64,000 nucleotides of DNA from Lysinibacillus contaminans (lineage in GTDB: Bacteria > Bacillota > Bacilli > Bacillales_A > Planococcaceae). Position 1 is the stretch's first letter. The number at the start of each line of letters is the position of its first letter. Of the stretch, positions 8,852-18,260 are shown piece by piece. The DNA is taken from assembly GCF_001278945.1 (NCBI RefSeq), contig NZ_LGRV01000003.1, forward strand, positions 496,001 to 560,000, written 5' to 3'. Position numbers and translations under genes: made by a program. Below the pieces are notes generated by a model that did not search any database, was not told the DNA's origin, and worked only from the letters and a program-made list of their open reading frames with translations.

Positions 8852-10132
8852 ATGGCATTAGCATTAGAGCAAAATGACAAAATCCGTGGAATCGTCGACG
8901 GTAAACGTGTCATAACAAAGAAACCAGAACTACTTGCCCCTGCAGGTAGTTTAGAAAAATTAAAAATTGCTGTACACTACGGCGCAGATGCAGTATTTAT
9001 CGGAGGACGTGAATTTGGACTTCGTTCAAATGCAGGTAACTTCTCGATTGAGGAAATGCGTGAAGGTGTAGAGTTCGCAAACAAATATGGTGCGAAAATA
9101 TACGTAACAACAAATATTTTTGCTCATAATGAAAATATGGATGGCTTAGAACAATATTTACAAGATATTGAATCAGCAGGTGTTACGGGGATTATTGTAG
9201 CAGATCCGCTTATTATCGAAACATGTCGCAATAGTGCACCTAAGCTTGAAATTCACTTATCTACACAACAATCTCTTTCAAACTGGAAAGCTGTGCAGTA
9301 CTGGAAAGAGGAAGGCTTACACCGTGTCGTATTAGCACGTGAAGTCGGTGGCGAAGAAATGAAGCTGATGAAGGAAAAAGTCGATATTGAAATCGAAGCA
9401 TTCGTGCATGGCGCAATGTGTATCGCTTATTCTGGCCGTTGTGTTCTATCGAATCATATGACTGCACGTGACTCAAACCGTGGTGGTTGCTGTCAATCTT
9501 GCCGTTGGGATTATGATTTATATGAATTAGAAGATGGCGAAGAAAAAGCACTATTTGATGAAAATGACTCTCCATTTGCGATGAGCCCGAAAGATTTAAA
9601 ATTAATCGAAGCAATTCCACATATGATTGAGCTAGGTATTGACTCATTAAAAGTGGAAGGCCGAATGAAATCAATTCACTATGTTGCGACAGTAACTTCT
9701 GTCTATCGAAAAGTGATTGACGCATACTGTGCAGACCCAGATAATTTCAAAATTAAACGTGAATGGCTAGAAGAGCTAGATAAATGTGCTAACCGTGATG
9801 CAGCGGAAGCGTTCTTCCATGATGCACCGGGTCAAGAAGAGCAAATGTTTGGCGTACATGGTCGCAAAACAACCTATGAGTTTGCAGGGCTTATTTTAGA
9901 CCATGACCCTGAAACGAAAATCGTTACAATGCAACAACGTAACTACTTCAAACCTGGTGATGAGGTTGAGTTCTTCGGTCCAGAAATTGAAAACTTCCGT
10001 ATCACAATGGGCGAAATTTGGGATGAGGACGGCAATTCATTAGATGCGGCACGTCACCCATTACAAATTGTGAAATTTAAATGTGACACACCACTAATGC
10101 CGCACAATATGATGCGAAAGGAGAATAAATAA
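8852..10132 (+). CDS. trhP2: peptidase U32 family tRNA hydroxylation protein TrhP2 (YrrO)
   Basis: The 426-residue partner of TrhP1 carries the U32 signature with its cysteine cluster ([14 protein letters not shown] ... GGCCQSCRW, about residues 186-220) that probably holds an iron-sulfur centre. [11 protein letters not shown] marks the end of the barrel, and a C-terminal beta domain follows. AGGAGGTGG gives strong initiation. Its stop codon shares one base with the udk ATG (TAATG), so translation is coupled. Confidence 0.93.
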   Translation: MALALEQNDKIRGIVDGKRVITKKPELLAPAGSLEKLKIAVHYGADAVFIGGREFGLRSNAGNFSIEEMREGVEFANKYGAKIYVTTNIFAHNENMDGLEQYLQDIESAGVTGIIVADPLIIETCRNSAPKLEIHLSTQQSLSNWKAVQYWKEEGLHRVVLAREVGGEEMKLMKEKVDIEIEAFVHGAMCIAYSGRCVLSNHMTARDSNRGGCCQSCRWDYDLYELEDGEEKALFDENDSPFAMSPKDLKLIEAIPHMIELGIDSLKVEGRMKSIHYVATVTSVYRKVIDAYCADPDNFKIKREWLEELDKCANRDAAEAFFHDAPGQEEQMFGVHGRKTTYEFAGLILDHDPETKIVTMQQRNYFKPGDEVEFFGPEIENFRITMGEIWDEDGNSLDAARHPLQIVKFKCDTPLMPHNMMRKENK

Positions 10133-10770
10133 TGGCACAGAAGCGTCCAGTAGTTATCGGAATCGCTGGTGGATCATGCTCAGGTAAAACGAGTGTGACA
10201 CATGCCATCTATGATGTTTTCCGTGGTCATTCAGTTGTAGTAATCGAACAAGATTATTACTATAAAGATCAAAGCCATCTAACGTTTGAGGAGCGTCTAG
10301 GGACAAACTATGACCACCCTCTTGCGTTTGATAATGATTTACTAATCGAACATATTAATACGCTATTAGACCGTCAAGCGATTGACAAACCAGTCTATGA
10401 CTATGTACAGCATACACGTGCGAAAGAAGTCATTCACGTAGAGCCTGTGGACGTTATTATACTAGAAGGTATTTTAGTGCTAGAGGATGCACGTTTACGT
10501 GAGCTGATGGACATTAAATTATATGTCGATACAGATTCAGATTTGCGAATTATTCGTCGTATTATGCGTGATATCAAAGAACGTGGACGTACAACGGATT
10601 CAGTCATTGAACAGTATTTAGCAGCGGTTCGTCCGATGCATAATTTATTCATTGAACCGACGAAACGTTATGCTGATATTATCATTCCCGAAGGCGGGGA
10701 AAATGAAGTTGCTATTGACTTATTAGTGACGAAAATTAAAACTATTCTTGAAACTGACAACGTATTGTAA
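10132..10770 (+). CDS. udk: uridine kinase
   Basis: Udk phosphorylates uridine and cytidine with ATP or GTP in pyrimidine salvage. The 212-residue length is typical. The P-loop GGSCSGKT is at residues 13-20. [12 protein letters not shown] and YDHPLAFD supply nucleoside-binding residues, and [11 protein letters not shown] is the Walker B-like strand. It is the last gene of the trmR-trhP1-trhP2-udk run, an order shared with B. subtilis. Confidence 0.97.
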   Translation: MAQKRPVVIGIAGGSCSGKTSVTHAIYDVFRGHSVVVIEQDYYYKDQSHLTFEERLGTNYDHPLAFDNDLLIEHINTLLDRQAIDKPVYDYVQHTRAKEVIHVEPVDVIILEGILVLEDARLRELMDIKLYVDTDSDLRIIRRIMRDIKERGRTTDSVIEQYLAAVRPMHNLFIEPTKRYADIIIPEGGENEVAIDLLVTKIKTILETDNVL

Positions 10771-10993
10771 TAAGATAGAGTGGTATTGACAATATTTTCA
10801 TGTTTGTAAATGCATATAATTGCATTGAATGCATACTATTAGGTCAAAGAGCATTTTGAAAATGAATAAAAATAATAAAATTCGATTAAATGCATCTTAT
10901 GTTATTGTCACTATGTTCAAGCAGTGGCGTAACACTCGGTGCATTTGGTCGAGTTTTATGTTTTTATACTGAAGAATTAAGGAGTGAATTATC

Positions 10994-11482
10994 TTGTCAA
11001 ATGAAAAACAATATCCAATGACTGCAGACGGTAAGAGAAAATTAGAAGAAGAATTAGTGAAATTAGAAACAGAAACACGTAAAGAAATCGTAGAACGCAT
11101 TAAAATCGCGCGTGACTTCGGGGACCTTTCTGAAAATGCTGAGTATGACGCAGCGAAAGAAGAGCAAGCTTTCTTAGAAGGACGTATCTCAACATTAAAA
11201 TCAATGATTCGTAATGCATTTATTATAACTGAAGATGAAACTGATAACAGTGTTGTAACACTTGGGAAAACTGTTACTTTTGTAGAAATCATTAACGGAA
11301 AAGTTATGACTGATGAGGAATCATATACAATCGTTGGTTCAGCAGAAGCAGATCCAATGGAGTTCCGTATCTCAAATGAATCACCAATTGCTAAAGGTTT
11401 ACTAGGGAAAGAAATAGGCGATGAAGTGACTATCCAAACTCCTGGCGGCGAAATGAAAGTGAAAATTGTTTCAATTAAATAA
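10994..11482 (+). CDS. greA: transcription elongation factor GreA
   Basis: GreA stimulates transcript cleavage by stalled RNA polymerase. The 162-residue product has the N-terminal coiled coil with [18 protein letters not shown] at its tip, then the FKBP-like C-terminal domain with [16 protein letters not shown]. The start is TTG at 10994 behind AAGGAG at the usual spacing; the next in-frame ATG is eight codons later and would remove conserved residues. A terminator follows at 11497. The 220 bases upstream contain no clear promoter. Confidence 0.97.
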   Translation: MSNEKQYPMTADGKRKLEEELVKLETETRKEIVERIKIARDFGDLSENAEYDAAKEEQAFLEGRISTLKSMIRNAFIITEDETDNSVVTLGKTVTFVEIINGKVMTDEESYTIVGSAEADPMEFRISNESPIAKGLLGKEIGDEVTIQTPGGEMKVKIVSIK

Positions 11483-11496
11483 GTAATATGTACAAG

Positions 11497-11537
11497 CAGC
11501 TAGCTTTTCTTTTTTGAGAGAAGCTAGCTGTTTTTAT
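11497..11537 (+). terminator. terminator after greA
   Basis: CAGCTAGCTT (11497-11506) pairs with AAGCTAGCTG (11521-11530), followed by TTTTTATT. Confidence 0.9.
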
Positions 11538-11590
11538 TATGCAAGCACGTTAGAACTTGATAAAATATTGGCTAGGGAGGAGGAGACTAC

Positions 11591-12220
11591 ATGAGTGAAA
11601 AAAAAACACGAAGCGGTCGCCATCTGCAACCAGCTCCGAGTAAAAAGCTGAATAAATGGTTAAATGTGCTAATTGGAGTTGTTGCTGTTTTAATTCTTAT
11701 TACGACTTTGTATATATTTAATTGGCAAGACAATATAGAAGATACGGTGAAAGAAGATCCTGTCGTAACAAGTCCAGAAGAAAACGAAGAAGAGTCTTCT
11801 AAAGAGGATATCGTATCGAATGAAGAAGAGCCACCAGTACAAGAAGAAGAGGAACAACAACCGGAGCAGGAAACGGCTGTAGAAACACCGTCAGACGATC
11901 CAATTGTCGATCGTGTCATTACAGATGAAAGTTGGCAACCGACGCCTACAACGCAAACTGGAGGGCATGTATCGTCGTATAATCCTGAGTCTGTCGATTG
12001 GCAAGAAAAAGTAGCAACGATTACAGGTGTGACAGGTATCGAAAAAGACAATATGATTATTTGGCGTTTGCAAAATAATGGTGGTGCAGATAAAGCCATT
12101 GCAACCGTTTCAACGAAAGATAAAACAGAAATGTACCGTGTCAGCATGGAATGGGTAAATAACGAAGGGTGGCTTCCTGTGAAGCTTGAAGTATTGAACA
12201 CAGTGGAAGGTGCCTATTGA
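11591..12220 (+). CDS. yrrS: DUF1510 membrane protein (YrrS-like)
   Basis: The 209-residue protein has a basic cytoplasmic start, one membrane helix (about residues 21-43, WLNVLIGVVAVLILITTLYI), an acidic low-complexity linker rich in Glu and Gln (about 50-100), and a C-terminal extracytoplasmic DUF1510 domain ending in YRVSMEWVNNEGWLPVKLE. Function is unknown. In B. subtilis yrrS is next to the penicillin-binding protein gene pbpI; no pbpI is present here. AGGGAGGAGGAG precedes the ATG. Confidence 0.88.
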   Translation: MSEKKTRSGRHLQPAPSKKLNKWLNVLIGVVAVLILITTLYIFNWQDNIEDTVKEDPVVTSPEENEEESSKEDIVSNEEEPPVQEEEEQQPEQETAVETPSDDPIVDRVITDESWQPTPTTQTGGHVSSYNPESVDWQEKVATITGVTGIEKDNMIIWRLQNNGGADKAIATVSTKDKTEMYRVSMEWVNNEGWLPVKLEVLNTVEGAY

Positions 12221-12281
12221 CGAAAGCATTCATTTTGATTATTTTTAGAAGAGTCAAATGAAGAAGGGAAGTAAATTATTA

Positions 12282-12974
12282 ATGAAAATCGCAGTAATCG
12301 GCGCAATGGAAGAAGAAGTAGAACTTTTACGCGCATCTTTAGAAAATACTGAAAAAACAATACTAGCAGGTAGTGAATTCACAACAGGTATGTATGAAGG
12401 TAAAGAGGTTGTTCTTCTAAAAAGCGGTATCGGAAAAGTAAATGCAGCTATGTCGACGACAATTTTATTGCATGAATTCAAGCCAGATGTAGTCATTAAC
12501 ACAGGTTCAGCAGGTGGTTATGATGAGACGCTTGAAGTAGGTGCAGTCGTGATTTCTGATGAAGTACGTCATCATGACGTGGATGTAACAATTTTCGGCT
12601 ATGAAATTGGTCAAATGGCGGGTATGCCAGCTGGCTTTAAAGCAGATGATAAGCTAATCCGAGTTGCAGAAGAGGCTGTAAAAGCAGTTGGTGAGCATCA
12701 ATACGGTGTAGGTCTGATTTGCTCGGGTGACGCTTTTATGAATGACCCAGTGCGCGTAGAAACAGTACGTGGCTTTTTCCCGCAAATGAAAGCAGTAGAA
12801 ATGGAAGCGGCTGCTGTAGCGCAAGTGTGCTACCAATTTGGTACGCCATTTGTAGTCATCCGTGCGCTGTCGGATATTGCAGGGAAAGAATCAAACATTA
12901 GCTTTGATGAGTTTTTACCGGTGGCAGCAAAGCATTCGACACAAGTTGTGTTAAAAGCCATTGCATCACTTTAA
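12282..12974 (+). CDS. mtnN: 5'-methylthioadenosine/S-adenosylhomocysteine nucleosidase
   Basis: MtnN hydrolyses methylthioadenosine and S-adenosylhomocysteine to adenine and the thio-ribose, recycling SAM by-products. The 230-residue protein begins [16 protein letters not shown], the canonical family start, at the ATG at 12282; an upstream in-frame ATG at 12258 adds eight unrelated residues. Purine-binding and catalytic segments include [28 protein letters not shown] and [10 protein letters not shown]. The mccA/mccB/yrrT sulfur genes that accompany mtnN in B. subtilis are missing here. Confidence 0.96.
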   Translation: MKIAVIGAMEEEVELLRASLENTEKTILAGSEFTTGMYEGKEVVLLKSGIGKVNAAMSTTILLHEFKPDVVINTGSAGGYDETLEVGAVVISDEVRHHDVDVTIFGYEIGQMAGMPAGFKADDKLIRVAEEAVKAVGEHQYGVGLICSGDAFMNDPVRVETVRGFFPQMKAVEMEAAAVAQVCYQFGTPFVVIRALSDIAGKESNISFDEFLPVAAKHSTQVVLKAIASL

Positions 12975-12998
12975 TCTACACAAAATGGACATAAAAAT

Positions 12999-13045
12999 AG
13001 CATTGGCAGTGAGAAAAATCACAGTGTTTTTTTCATGCCAATGCT
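12999..13045 (+). terminator. hairpin after mtnN
   Basis: AGCATTGGCA (12999-13008) pairs perfectly with TGCCAATGCT (13036-13045). A T run lies inside the loop, and an alternative inner stem GTGA/TCAC lies before it, so the exact termination point is uncertain. Confidence 0.65.
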
Positions 13046-13094
13046 ACACTTAAATCAATAAATTCTATGCAAATTCAGGTGGGAGGCATTGACG

Positions 13095-13181
13095 ATGTTA
13101 CTTTTGACAGCAGGTGTAGTAATAATAACAACGCTAGTTGGTTTACTAATTTCAGCTGAACTTGGTGAAACAATCCATTAA
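13095..13181 (+). CDS. 28-residue hydrophobic small protein
   Basis: ATG to TAA encodes MLLLTAGVVIITTLVGLL followed by ISAELGETIH. Residues 3-20 are enough for one membrane span, with a short acidic tail. GGGAGG stands 8-10 bases ahead of the ATG. Hairpins bracket it on both sides (12999-13045 and 13192-13222), so it looks like its own transcription unit. I do not recognise a family. It is on the opposite strand from sigK and far enough away to be independent. Confidence 0.6.
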   Translation: MLLLTAGVVIITTLVGLLISAELGETIH

Positions 13182-13191
13182 TTTGTGTATG

Positions 13192-13222
13192 AAGCTCCTT
13201 TGCGACAGCAAAGGAGCTTTCT
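13192..13222 (+). terminator. terminator after the 28-residue gene
   Basis: AAGCTCCTTTGC (13192-13203) pairs with GCAAAGGAGCTT (13208-13219), followed by a short TC tail. Confidence 0.7.
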
Positions 13223-13246
13223 GTCGTTCGTAGGGATTTAGAGGCT

Positions 13247-13490
13247 CATCACCATAATGTGTGGTTGATTTCCGTTCCGGCTGGACGCTTTCCAGGGGGC
13301 GTCCAACCTCCACTCCAATCAACGAGCATTCTAAAATAAATACAAATTTTAATCAAATGCCACTTATTACTTTTCGTATTGATTACAAATGACATGGAAA
13401 ATACCGTCAGCAGTGCGTAAGGTGTTCGCTTGTATAACTGTACAGCATTCGTGCCTTAGTAATGAACCTCCAAATCAATTATTTTCATTG
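13247..13490 (+). repeat. GTTGATTTCC intergenic repeat, copy B
   Basis: The core reads GGTTGATTTCCGTTCCGGCT, then GGACGCTTTCC, and closes with CCACTCCAATCAAC. A flanking tail (ATACCGTCAGC ... TGTATAACTGTACAGCATTCG) is also shared in diverged form with copy C. Compared with copy C it lacks about 185 internal bases. No gene is present between 13182 and 13519. Confidence 0.75.
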
Positions 13491-13519
13491 AATTTCCCAC
13501 AGCAACCTTTTACAATAAA

Positions 13520-14227
13520 TTATTCGATATGCTTTTGATCGCGCTTATAAAATTGATAAAGTTTAATGAGGGCGCGCTTTTCGATACGAGATACATAGCT
13601 GCGAGAAATATGCAGACGAGCGGCGATTTCTTTTTGTGTTAGGGCATCCTGATGATTTAAGCCATACCGAAGCGTGACAATTTCTAATTCTCTTTCATCG
13701 AGCATGTGAAGGTAGCGGTAGAGTTGTGCTACATGCTCTTTATTCTCCAACTTTTCTGTAGCGCTTTCTTCATCGCATTGCAATAAATCTCTGATTTGCA
13801 GTGCATTACCATCCTTATCCGTTCCAATTGGTTCAAACAACGACACATCTTTTTGTACTTTTTTTTGTGTGCGTAAATGCATTAGTATCTCGTTTTCGAT
13901 ACAACGTGCTGCATATGTGGCAAGACGTGTTTTTTTGTCAGGCGTATAGCTTTCTACAGCTTTCATAAGCCCAATGGTACCTATGGAAATATAATCATCT
14001 AATTGCTCGTGCTTCGGATGGAACTTTTTTACGACATGTGCAACGAGTCTCATATTACGTTCGATTAAGTCGAGCCGTGCTTGTTCATCACCATTTAAAA
14101 ACCTTTCAAGACAAGCCGCCTCCTCTTCCTTTGTAAAAGGCTTATGAAATGTTTTGCCTTTTAAATAGCCAAGTAAAGCAGGGATCTCAAACCACAGCTG
14201 CATTAAAGAAGTAAAAAATCCGCTCAT
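13520..14227 (-). CDS. sigK: sporulation sigma factor SigK
   Basis: SigK is the late mother-cell sigma factor, made as a pro-protein and activated by membrane proteolysis. The 235-residue frame is continuous. It has an N-terminal hydrophobic pro-sequence (about residues 1-20, SGFFTSLMQLWFEIPALLGY), then region 2 (DLIERNMRLVAHVVKKF, DDYISIGTIGLMKAVESY) and region 4 with an HTH (LTQKEIAARLHISRSYVSRIE). Unlike B. subtilis 168 there is no skin-type element splitting the gene. GAGGATG precedes the ATG. Confidence 0.96.
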   Translation of the reverse strand: MSGFFTSLMQLWFEIPALLGYLKGKTFHKPFTKEEEAACLERFLNGDEQARLDLIERNMRLVAHVVKKFHPKHEQLDDYISIGTIGLMKAVESYTPDKKTRLATYAARCIENEILMHLRTQKKVQKDVSLFEPIGTDKDGNALQIRDLLQCDEESATEKLENKEHVAQLYRYLHMLDERELEIVTLRYGLNHQDALTQKEIAARLHISRSYVSRIEKRALIKLYQFYKRDQKHIE

Positions 14228-14244
14228 TGTGTATTTTCATCCTC

Positions 14245-14280
14245 TCACCATCATTTTTCGACATTATATGATGAGAAACT
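14245..14280 (-). promoter_or_regulatory. possible sporulation promoter of sigK
   Basis: On the minus strand, upstream of sigK, CATATAAT resembles the sigma-E -10 element (CATACAAT) with one mismatch. The -35 match is weak. sigK being sigma-E dependent is family knowledge; this assignment is tentative. Confidence 0.35.
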
Positions 14281-14317
14281 GAGTTCAATGAAAAAAAGTG
14301 CAACAGCAATGTCGCTG

Positions 14318-14860
14318 TTACACTTTTTTTAGCGTAAATGTACTAATCATGAGTAATGCTAGTATGGGAAACAGGAAAAGATAAAAGGCTGGGTGGAACG
14401 TATTTGCAGCGAGGTACGTCAATGTTAGTATGGTTCCTGCAGCTGTAATAGGTAACCCTGTGAAATAGCCGTTTGCATCACTAATGTTGAAGCGTGCTAA
14501 ACGCATTGCCCCACAGACGATGTAAAGAACGGTCATCATCATGCCTACAAAACCAAAATCAACCATGACAACTTCATACATTAATAATGCAGGTGCCACG
14601 CCAAATGATATAATATCACTCATAGAATCCAATTGTTTACCTAATTCGGATTCTTGTCCGAGGGCACGTGCTACTTTACCATCATAACGATCAAGTAAAG
14701 CGGCAATGAAGATAAACAAGACACTATAACTATAATATTCATGTAAAGTGGCCATAATTGCTGCACCACCAAAGGACATATTACTAATTGTTATGAAGTT
14801 AGCTGCGTGCGATTTCATTTTCTTAACCGTAGTATCCACCAACTTGTGATAAAAAAACAA
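14318..14860 (-). CDS. pssA: CDP-diacylglycerol-serine O-phosphatidyltransferase
   Basis: PssA makes phosphatidylserine from CDP-diacylglycerol and serine in the membrane. The 180-residue protein contains the complete CDP-alcohol phosphotransferase motif DG-x2-AR-x8-G-x3-D-x3-D in DGKVARALGQESELGKQLD plus SMSD (about residues 60-82). Several membrane helices follow. The start is a TTG at 14860 behind a perfect AAGGAGTGAT. It is divergent from psd, the next enzyme in phosphatidylethanolamine synthesis. Confidence 0.95.
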   Translation of the reverse strand: MFFYHKLVDTTVKKMKSHAANFITISNMSFGGAAIMATLHEYYSYSVLFIFIAALLDRYDGKVARALGQESELGKQLDSMSDIISFGVAPALLMYEVVMVDFGFVGMMMTVLYIVCGAMRLARFNISDANGYFTGLPITAAGTILTLTYLAANTFHPAFYLFLFPILALLMISTFTLKKV

Positions 14861-14954
14861 GGGGGATCACTCCTTTGCACTTAAGATATTGTATCATTAT
14901 ACTTCGAATGAAATAAAAATGACAGTCAAATTTAATCGATAGGAGTTTTGCTTT

Positions 14955-15737
14955 ATGAAAGAAAAACTATATCAACGTTTAATTGAATTAACGAATGGTA
15001 AACAATCCTCCCAACTTTTACAAACAATTGCAAAAGCGAAGTGGAGTAAACGTATAATTCCAAGCTATATGAGAGTATACGATATTAACCTTGAAGAAGT
15101 TTCAAAAAAACCACAACAATTTTCAAGTTTACATGATTTTTTTACAAGAGAACTACTAGAAGAAGCACGTCCAATTGCACAAAGTCCGTCTACCTTTGCT
15201 AGCCCAGTAGATGCCAAAATCGAATCGTTTGGACGTATTGAGTGGGATATGACGTTTCAGGTAAAAGGAAAACCGTATTCATTACAAGATTTATTAGGCA
15301 ATAATGAGCGTGCAACGCATTATTCAGATGGTTATTATATCGTATTTTATTTAAGCCCAGCGGATTATCACCGAATTCATAGCCCGATTGATGGTAAAGT
15401 GCTACGCCAGTATACGCTAGGCAACACATCTTATCCGGTAAATCATCTAGGTTTAACATACGGCAAAAAACCAATTTCGCATAACTACCGCCAAGTGACA
15501 GAACTTAAACTTGAAGATGGAAAGCAAGTAGCGTTTATTAAAGTCGGTGCAACGTTTGTAAATTCGATTGTCCTTACGAATAGGACAGAATATTGGAAAA
15601 AAGGTCAAGAAGTTGGCTATTTTTCATTTGGTTCAACAGTTGTCATGTTATTTGAAAAGGATTCGATTGCGTTTACAGAAAATGTTGTCAAAGGAAGTCC
15701 TATTCGAATGGGTGAAGCGTTCGCAAATATGCTATAA
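14955..15737 (+). CDS. psd: phosphatidylserine decarboxylase proenzyme
   Basis: Psd converts phosphatidylserine to phosphatidylethanolamine. The 260-residue proenzyme carries the self-cleavage site FGST with Ser227 as the residue that becomes the pyruvoyl group. Other family segments are SPVDAKIESFG and YYIVFYLSPADYHRIHSPIDG. AGGAG precedes the ATG. The divergent neighbour pssA supplies its substrate, so the short shared upstream region (14861-14954) probably holds both promoters. Confidence 0.96.
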   Translation: MKEKLYQRLIELTNGKQSSQLLQTIAKAKWSKRIIPSYMRVYDINLEEVSKKPQQFSSLHDFFTRELLEEARPIAQSPSTFASPVDAKIESFGRIEWDMTFQVKGKPYSLQDLLGNNERATHYSDGYYIVFYLSPADYHRIHSPIDGKVLRQYTLGNTSYPVNHLGLTYGKKPISHNYRQVTELKLEDGKQVAFIKVGATFVNSIVLTNRTEYWKKGQEVGYFSFGSTVVMLFEKDSIAFTENVVKGSPIRMGEAFANML

Positions 15738-15773
15738 TAGTGTAATAATACGTTTAGATTAGGGGTTACTATT

Positions 15774-16295
15774 TTGTATAATTTTTTATTACCAAATGAA
15801 TTTGTCTCGAGTGTTTTCGATATTACACCCGAAAAACTTCAAGACCTAGGAATTAAAGGGATTATTACAGATTTAGATAATACGCTTGTAGAATGGGATC
15901 GTGCAGATGCAACTGAAGAGTTGATTGTATGGCTCCGTATTATGAAAGAAGCAGGTATACGTATTATTATCGCATCGAATAATAATGAGGCGCGTGTAAA
16001 AGCATTTGCAGAGCCACTGGACATTCCGTATATTCATAAAGCGAGAAAACCGCTGCGCAATGCGTTTTATGGCGCTGTTATTCAATTAGGGCTTCGTCCG
16101 AATGAAGTAGTAATGGTGGGAGATCAGCTACTAACAGACGTGATGGGCGCTAATCGTTTAGGTTTGCACACAATTTTAGTAAAGCCTGTTGCACAATCAG
16201 ACGGCTTTGTAACAAAATTCAATCGTTTCATTGAACGACGTGTGTTCAACGATTTGAAACGAAAAGGTAAAATGACTTGGGAGGACAAAGAATGA
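15774..16295 (+). CDS. yqeG: YqeG family HAD IIIA-type phosphatase
   Basis: The 173-residue HAD-superfamily phosphatase has motif I as DLDNTLVEWD, motif II as IASNNN, the lysine segment HKARKPL and motif III in VMVGDQLLTDVMGANRLG. The substrate in bacteria is not established. The start is TTG at 15774 (MYNFLLPNEF, matching family N-termini) behind AGGGG. Its stop overlaps the yqeH ATG (ATGA), and the yqeG-yqeH-aroE-yhbY-nadD order is conserved in bacilli. Confidence 0.93.
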   Translation: MYNFLLPNEFVSSVFDITPEKLQDLGIKGIITDLDNTLVEWDRADATEELIVWLRIMKEAGIRIIIASNNNEARVKAFAEPLDIPYIHKARKPLRNAFYGAVIQLGLRPNEVVMVGDQLLTDVMGANRLGLHTILVKPVAQSDGFVTKFNRFIERRVFNDLKRKGKMTWEDKE

Positions 16296-17395
16296 ACGAA
16301 ATGCCAAATTGTATTGGCTGTGGTACAACAATTCAAACAGAAGATAAAACAGCAATCGGGTACGCACCCCCATCATCCTTAGAAAAAGACGTGGTTATAT
16401 GCCAACGTTGCTTCCGTTTGAAAAATTATAATGAAATTCAACCAGTGTCATTAACGGATGACGACTTTTTACGTATTTTAAACGGCCTTGGAACACAGCA
16501 GGGCTTAATCGTCAAAATCGTCGATATTTTTGACTTCAATGGAAGTTGGTTACCAGGACTTCACCGCTTCGTCGGGAAAAATCCGGTACTACTTGTGGCC
16601 AACAAAGTAGATTTACTGCCAAAATCAGTGAACCCTAAAAAGGTTATCAACTGGTTAAAACGTGAAGCGAAAGCACTTGGTCTACAACCAATTGATGTGC
16701 TTTTAGTTAGTGCACACAAAGGAAAAGGTATGACAGAAGCGATGGAAGCAATTGACGAATACCGCAATGGTCAAAATGTATACGTCGTAGGTTGTACAAA
16801 TGTTGGAAAATCAACGTTCATCAATCGCATTATTAAACAAGCAACGGGTGAAGGTGAAGTTATTACGACATCGCATTTCCCTGGGACAACACTGGATATG
16901 ATCGAAATTCCACTTGACGACGGTAGTTCATTATATGACACGCCAGGTATCATTAATCACCACCAAATGGCACACCATATTGATGCAAGTGAATTAAAAT
17001 ATATTATGCCCAAAAAAGAAATTAAACCAAAAGTGTATCAGCAAAATCCAGGTCAAACGTTATTTATTGGTGCATTAGCGCGCTTTGATTTTATTCAAGG
17101 GGAACGCTCAGCCTTTACGGTACACATTGCCAATGACCTACCTATACACCGTACGAAGCTTGAAAAGGCTGATACATTATATGCTGAGCATAAGGGTGAA
17201 TTACTTGCACCACCAACAGCTGACTTTATCGACAAGCTACCAGAATTAGTGCGTCATGAGTTTTCGATTAAAGAAGCGAAAACGGATGTTGTGTTCTCTG
17301 GCCTTGGCTGGATTACAGTACAGCATGCGAATGTAGTGATTGCAGCGTACGCGCCAAAAGGTGTACAAGTATCGATTCGTCCGTCACTAATTTAG
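16292..17395 (+). CDS. yqeH: circularly permuted GTPase YqeH, 30S ribosome assembly
   Basis: YqeH is needed for small-subunit biogenesis. The 367-residue protein opens with a zinc finger (Cys7, Cys10, Cys37, Cys40). The GTPase motifs come in permuted order: the G4 motif NKVDLLP (about residue 107) lies before the G1 P-loop GCTNVGKST (about 167-175) and G3 DTPG. GGGAGGAC precedes the ATG, which lies within the yqeG stop. Confidence 0.96.
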   Translation: MNEMPNCIGCGTTIQTEDKTAIGYAPPSSLEKDVVICQRCFRLKNYNEIQPVSLTDDDFLRILNGLGTQQGLIVKIVDIFDFNGSWLPGLHRFVGKNPVLLVANKVDLLPKSVNPKKVINWLKREAKALGLQPIDVLLVSAHKGKGMTEAMEAIDEYRNGQNVYVVGCTNVGKSTFINRIIKQATGEGEVITTSHFPGTTLDMIEIPLDDGSSLYDTPGIINHHQMAHHIDASELKYIMPKKEIKPKVYQQNPGQTLFIGALARFDFIQGERSAFTVHIANDLPIHRTKLEKADTLYAEHKGELLAPPTADFIDKLPELVRHEFSIKEAKTDVVFSGLGWITVQHANVVIAAYAPKGVQVSIRPSLI

Positions 17396-17424
17396 TAAAC
17401 ATGTAGTAGAGAGAGGGACAGGAA

Positions 17425-18255
17425 ATGAAGAAATGGTTTGCGGTTATTGGTGATCCCATCGAGCATTCGAAATCACCAGCAATGCATAATGCATGGTTTG
17501 AAGAAATGACAATCGATGCGGCGTACATTCCAGTACATGTAACACCAGAAAATTTAGAAGCGGCAGTTGCGGGCTTTAAAACTTTAGGTGCAAGTGGCTG
17601 GAACGTCACAATTCCGCATAAAACAGCCATCATTCCCTATTTAGATGAGTTAGATGAGCTAGCAGAAAAAATGGGTGCGGTCAATACAGTTGTTCGCACT
17701 AAGGGCGGCAAGTTAAAAGGTTATAATACGGACGGCGTTGGCTTTGTCCGTTCGCTTGAAGAAGCGGTTGGTGCACATCATAAAGACAAGCCTGTACTAC
17801 TGATTGGTGCTGGTGGTGCGGCTCGCGGAATTGCTTTTGCGATGCAACAACAAGGCTATACGAACTTGACGATTGCCAATCGCACGGTGGAAAATGCTCA
17901 GACAATTGTTGATGAGATGGGCACAGGCCGTGCGATTTCATTGGCAGAGGCAGAGAAAAGCTTAGCTGACTTCGGTATTTTAGTACAAATGACGTCGGCT
18001 GGACTTGCCACGGGCAATTTTTCGATGCCATTTTCACTTAATCGACTCACAAAGGGCGCAATTGTTGCGGATATTGTGTATAATCCATTAATGACGCCTT
18101 TTTTGCAAGCGGCTGAGGAAAAAGGTGCATGTGTAGTAACAGGTCTTGGGATGTTCGTGCATCAAGGGGCCATCGCTTTTAATTATTGGCTTGGTGAATA
18201 CCCAAATACAAATTCAATGATTGCGCAATTACAAGAGCAATTGGGAGGACAATAG
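17425..18255 (+). CDS. aroE: shikimate dehydrogenase (NADP+)
   Basis: AroE reduces 3-dehydroshikimate to shikimate in aromatic amino-acid synthesis. The 276-residue enzyme shows the substrate-binding start GDPIEHSKSPAMHNAWF, the catalytic Lys in GWNVTIPHK, the NADP-binding GAGGAARGIAFAMQ and the closing GLGMFVHQGAIAF. GAGAGGGA lies upstream. It is within the yqeG-yqeM operon by spacing. Confidence 0.97.
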   Translation: MKKWFAVIGDPIEHSKSPAMHNAWFEEMTIDAAYIPVHVTPENLEAAVAGFKTLGASGWNVTIPHKTAIIPYLDELDELAEKMGAVNTVVRTKGGKLKGYNTDGVGFVRSLEEAVGAHHKDKPVLLIGAGGAARGIAFAMQQQGYTNLTIANRTVENAQTIVDEMGTGRAISLAEAEKSLADFGILVQMTSAGLATGNFSMPFSLNRLTKGAIVADIVYNPLMTPFLQAAEEKGACVVTGLGMFVHQGAIAFNYWLGEYPNTNSMIAQLQEQLGGQ

Positions 18256-18260
18256 ATTTT

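Noticed and set aside
10786..10820. TTGACA and TATAAT upstream of greA considered as a promoter
   Set aside because: The boxes are 23 bases apart, too far for sigma-A.
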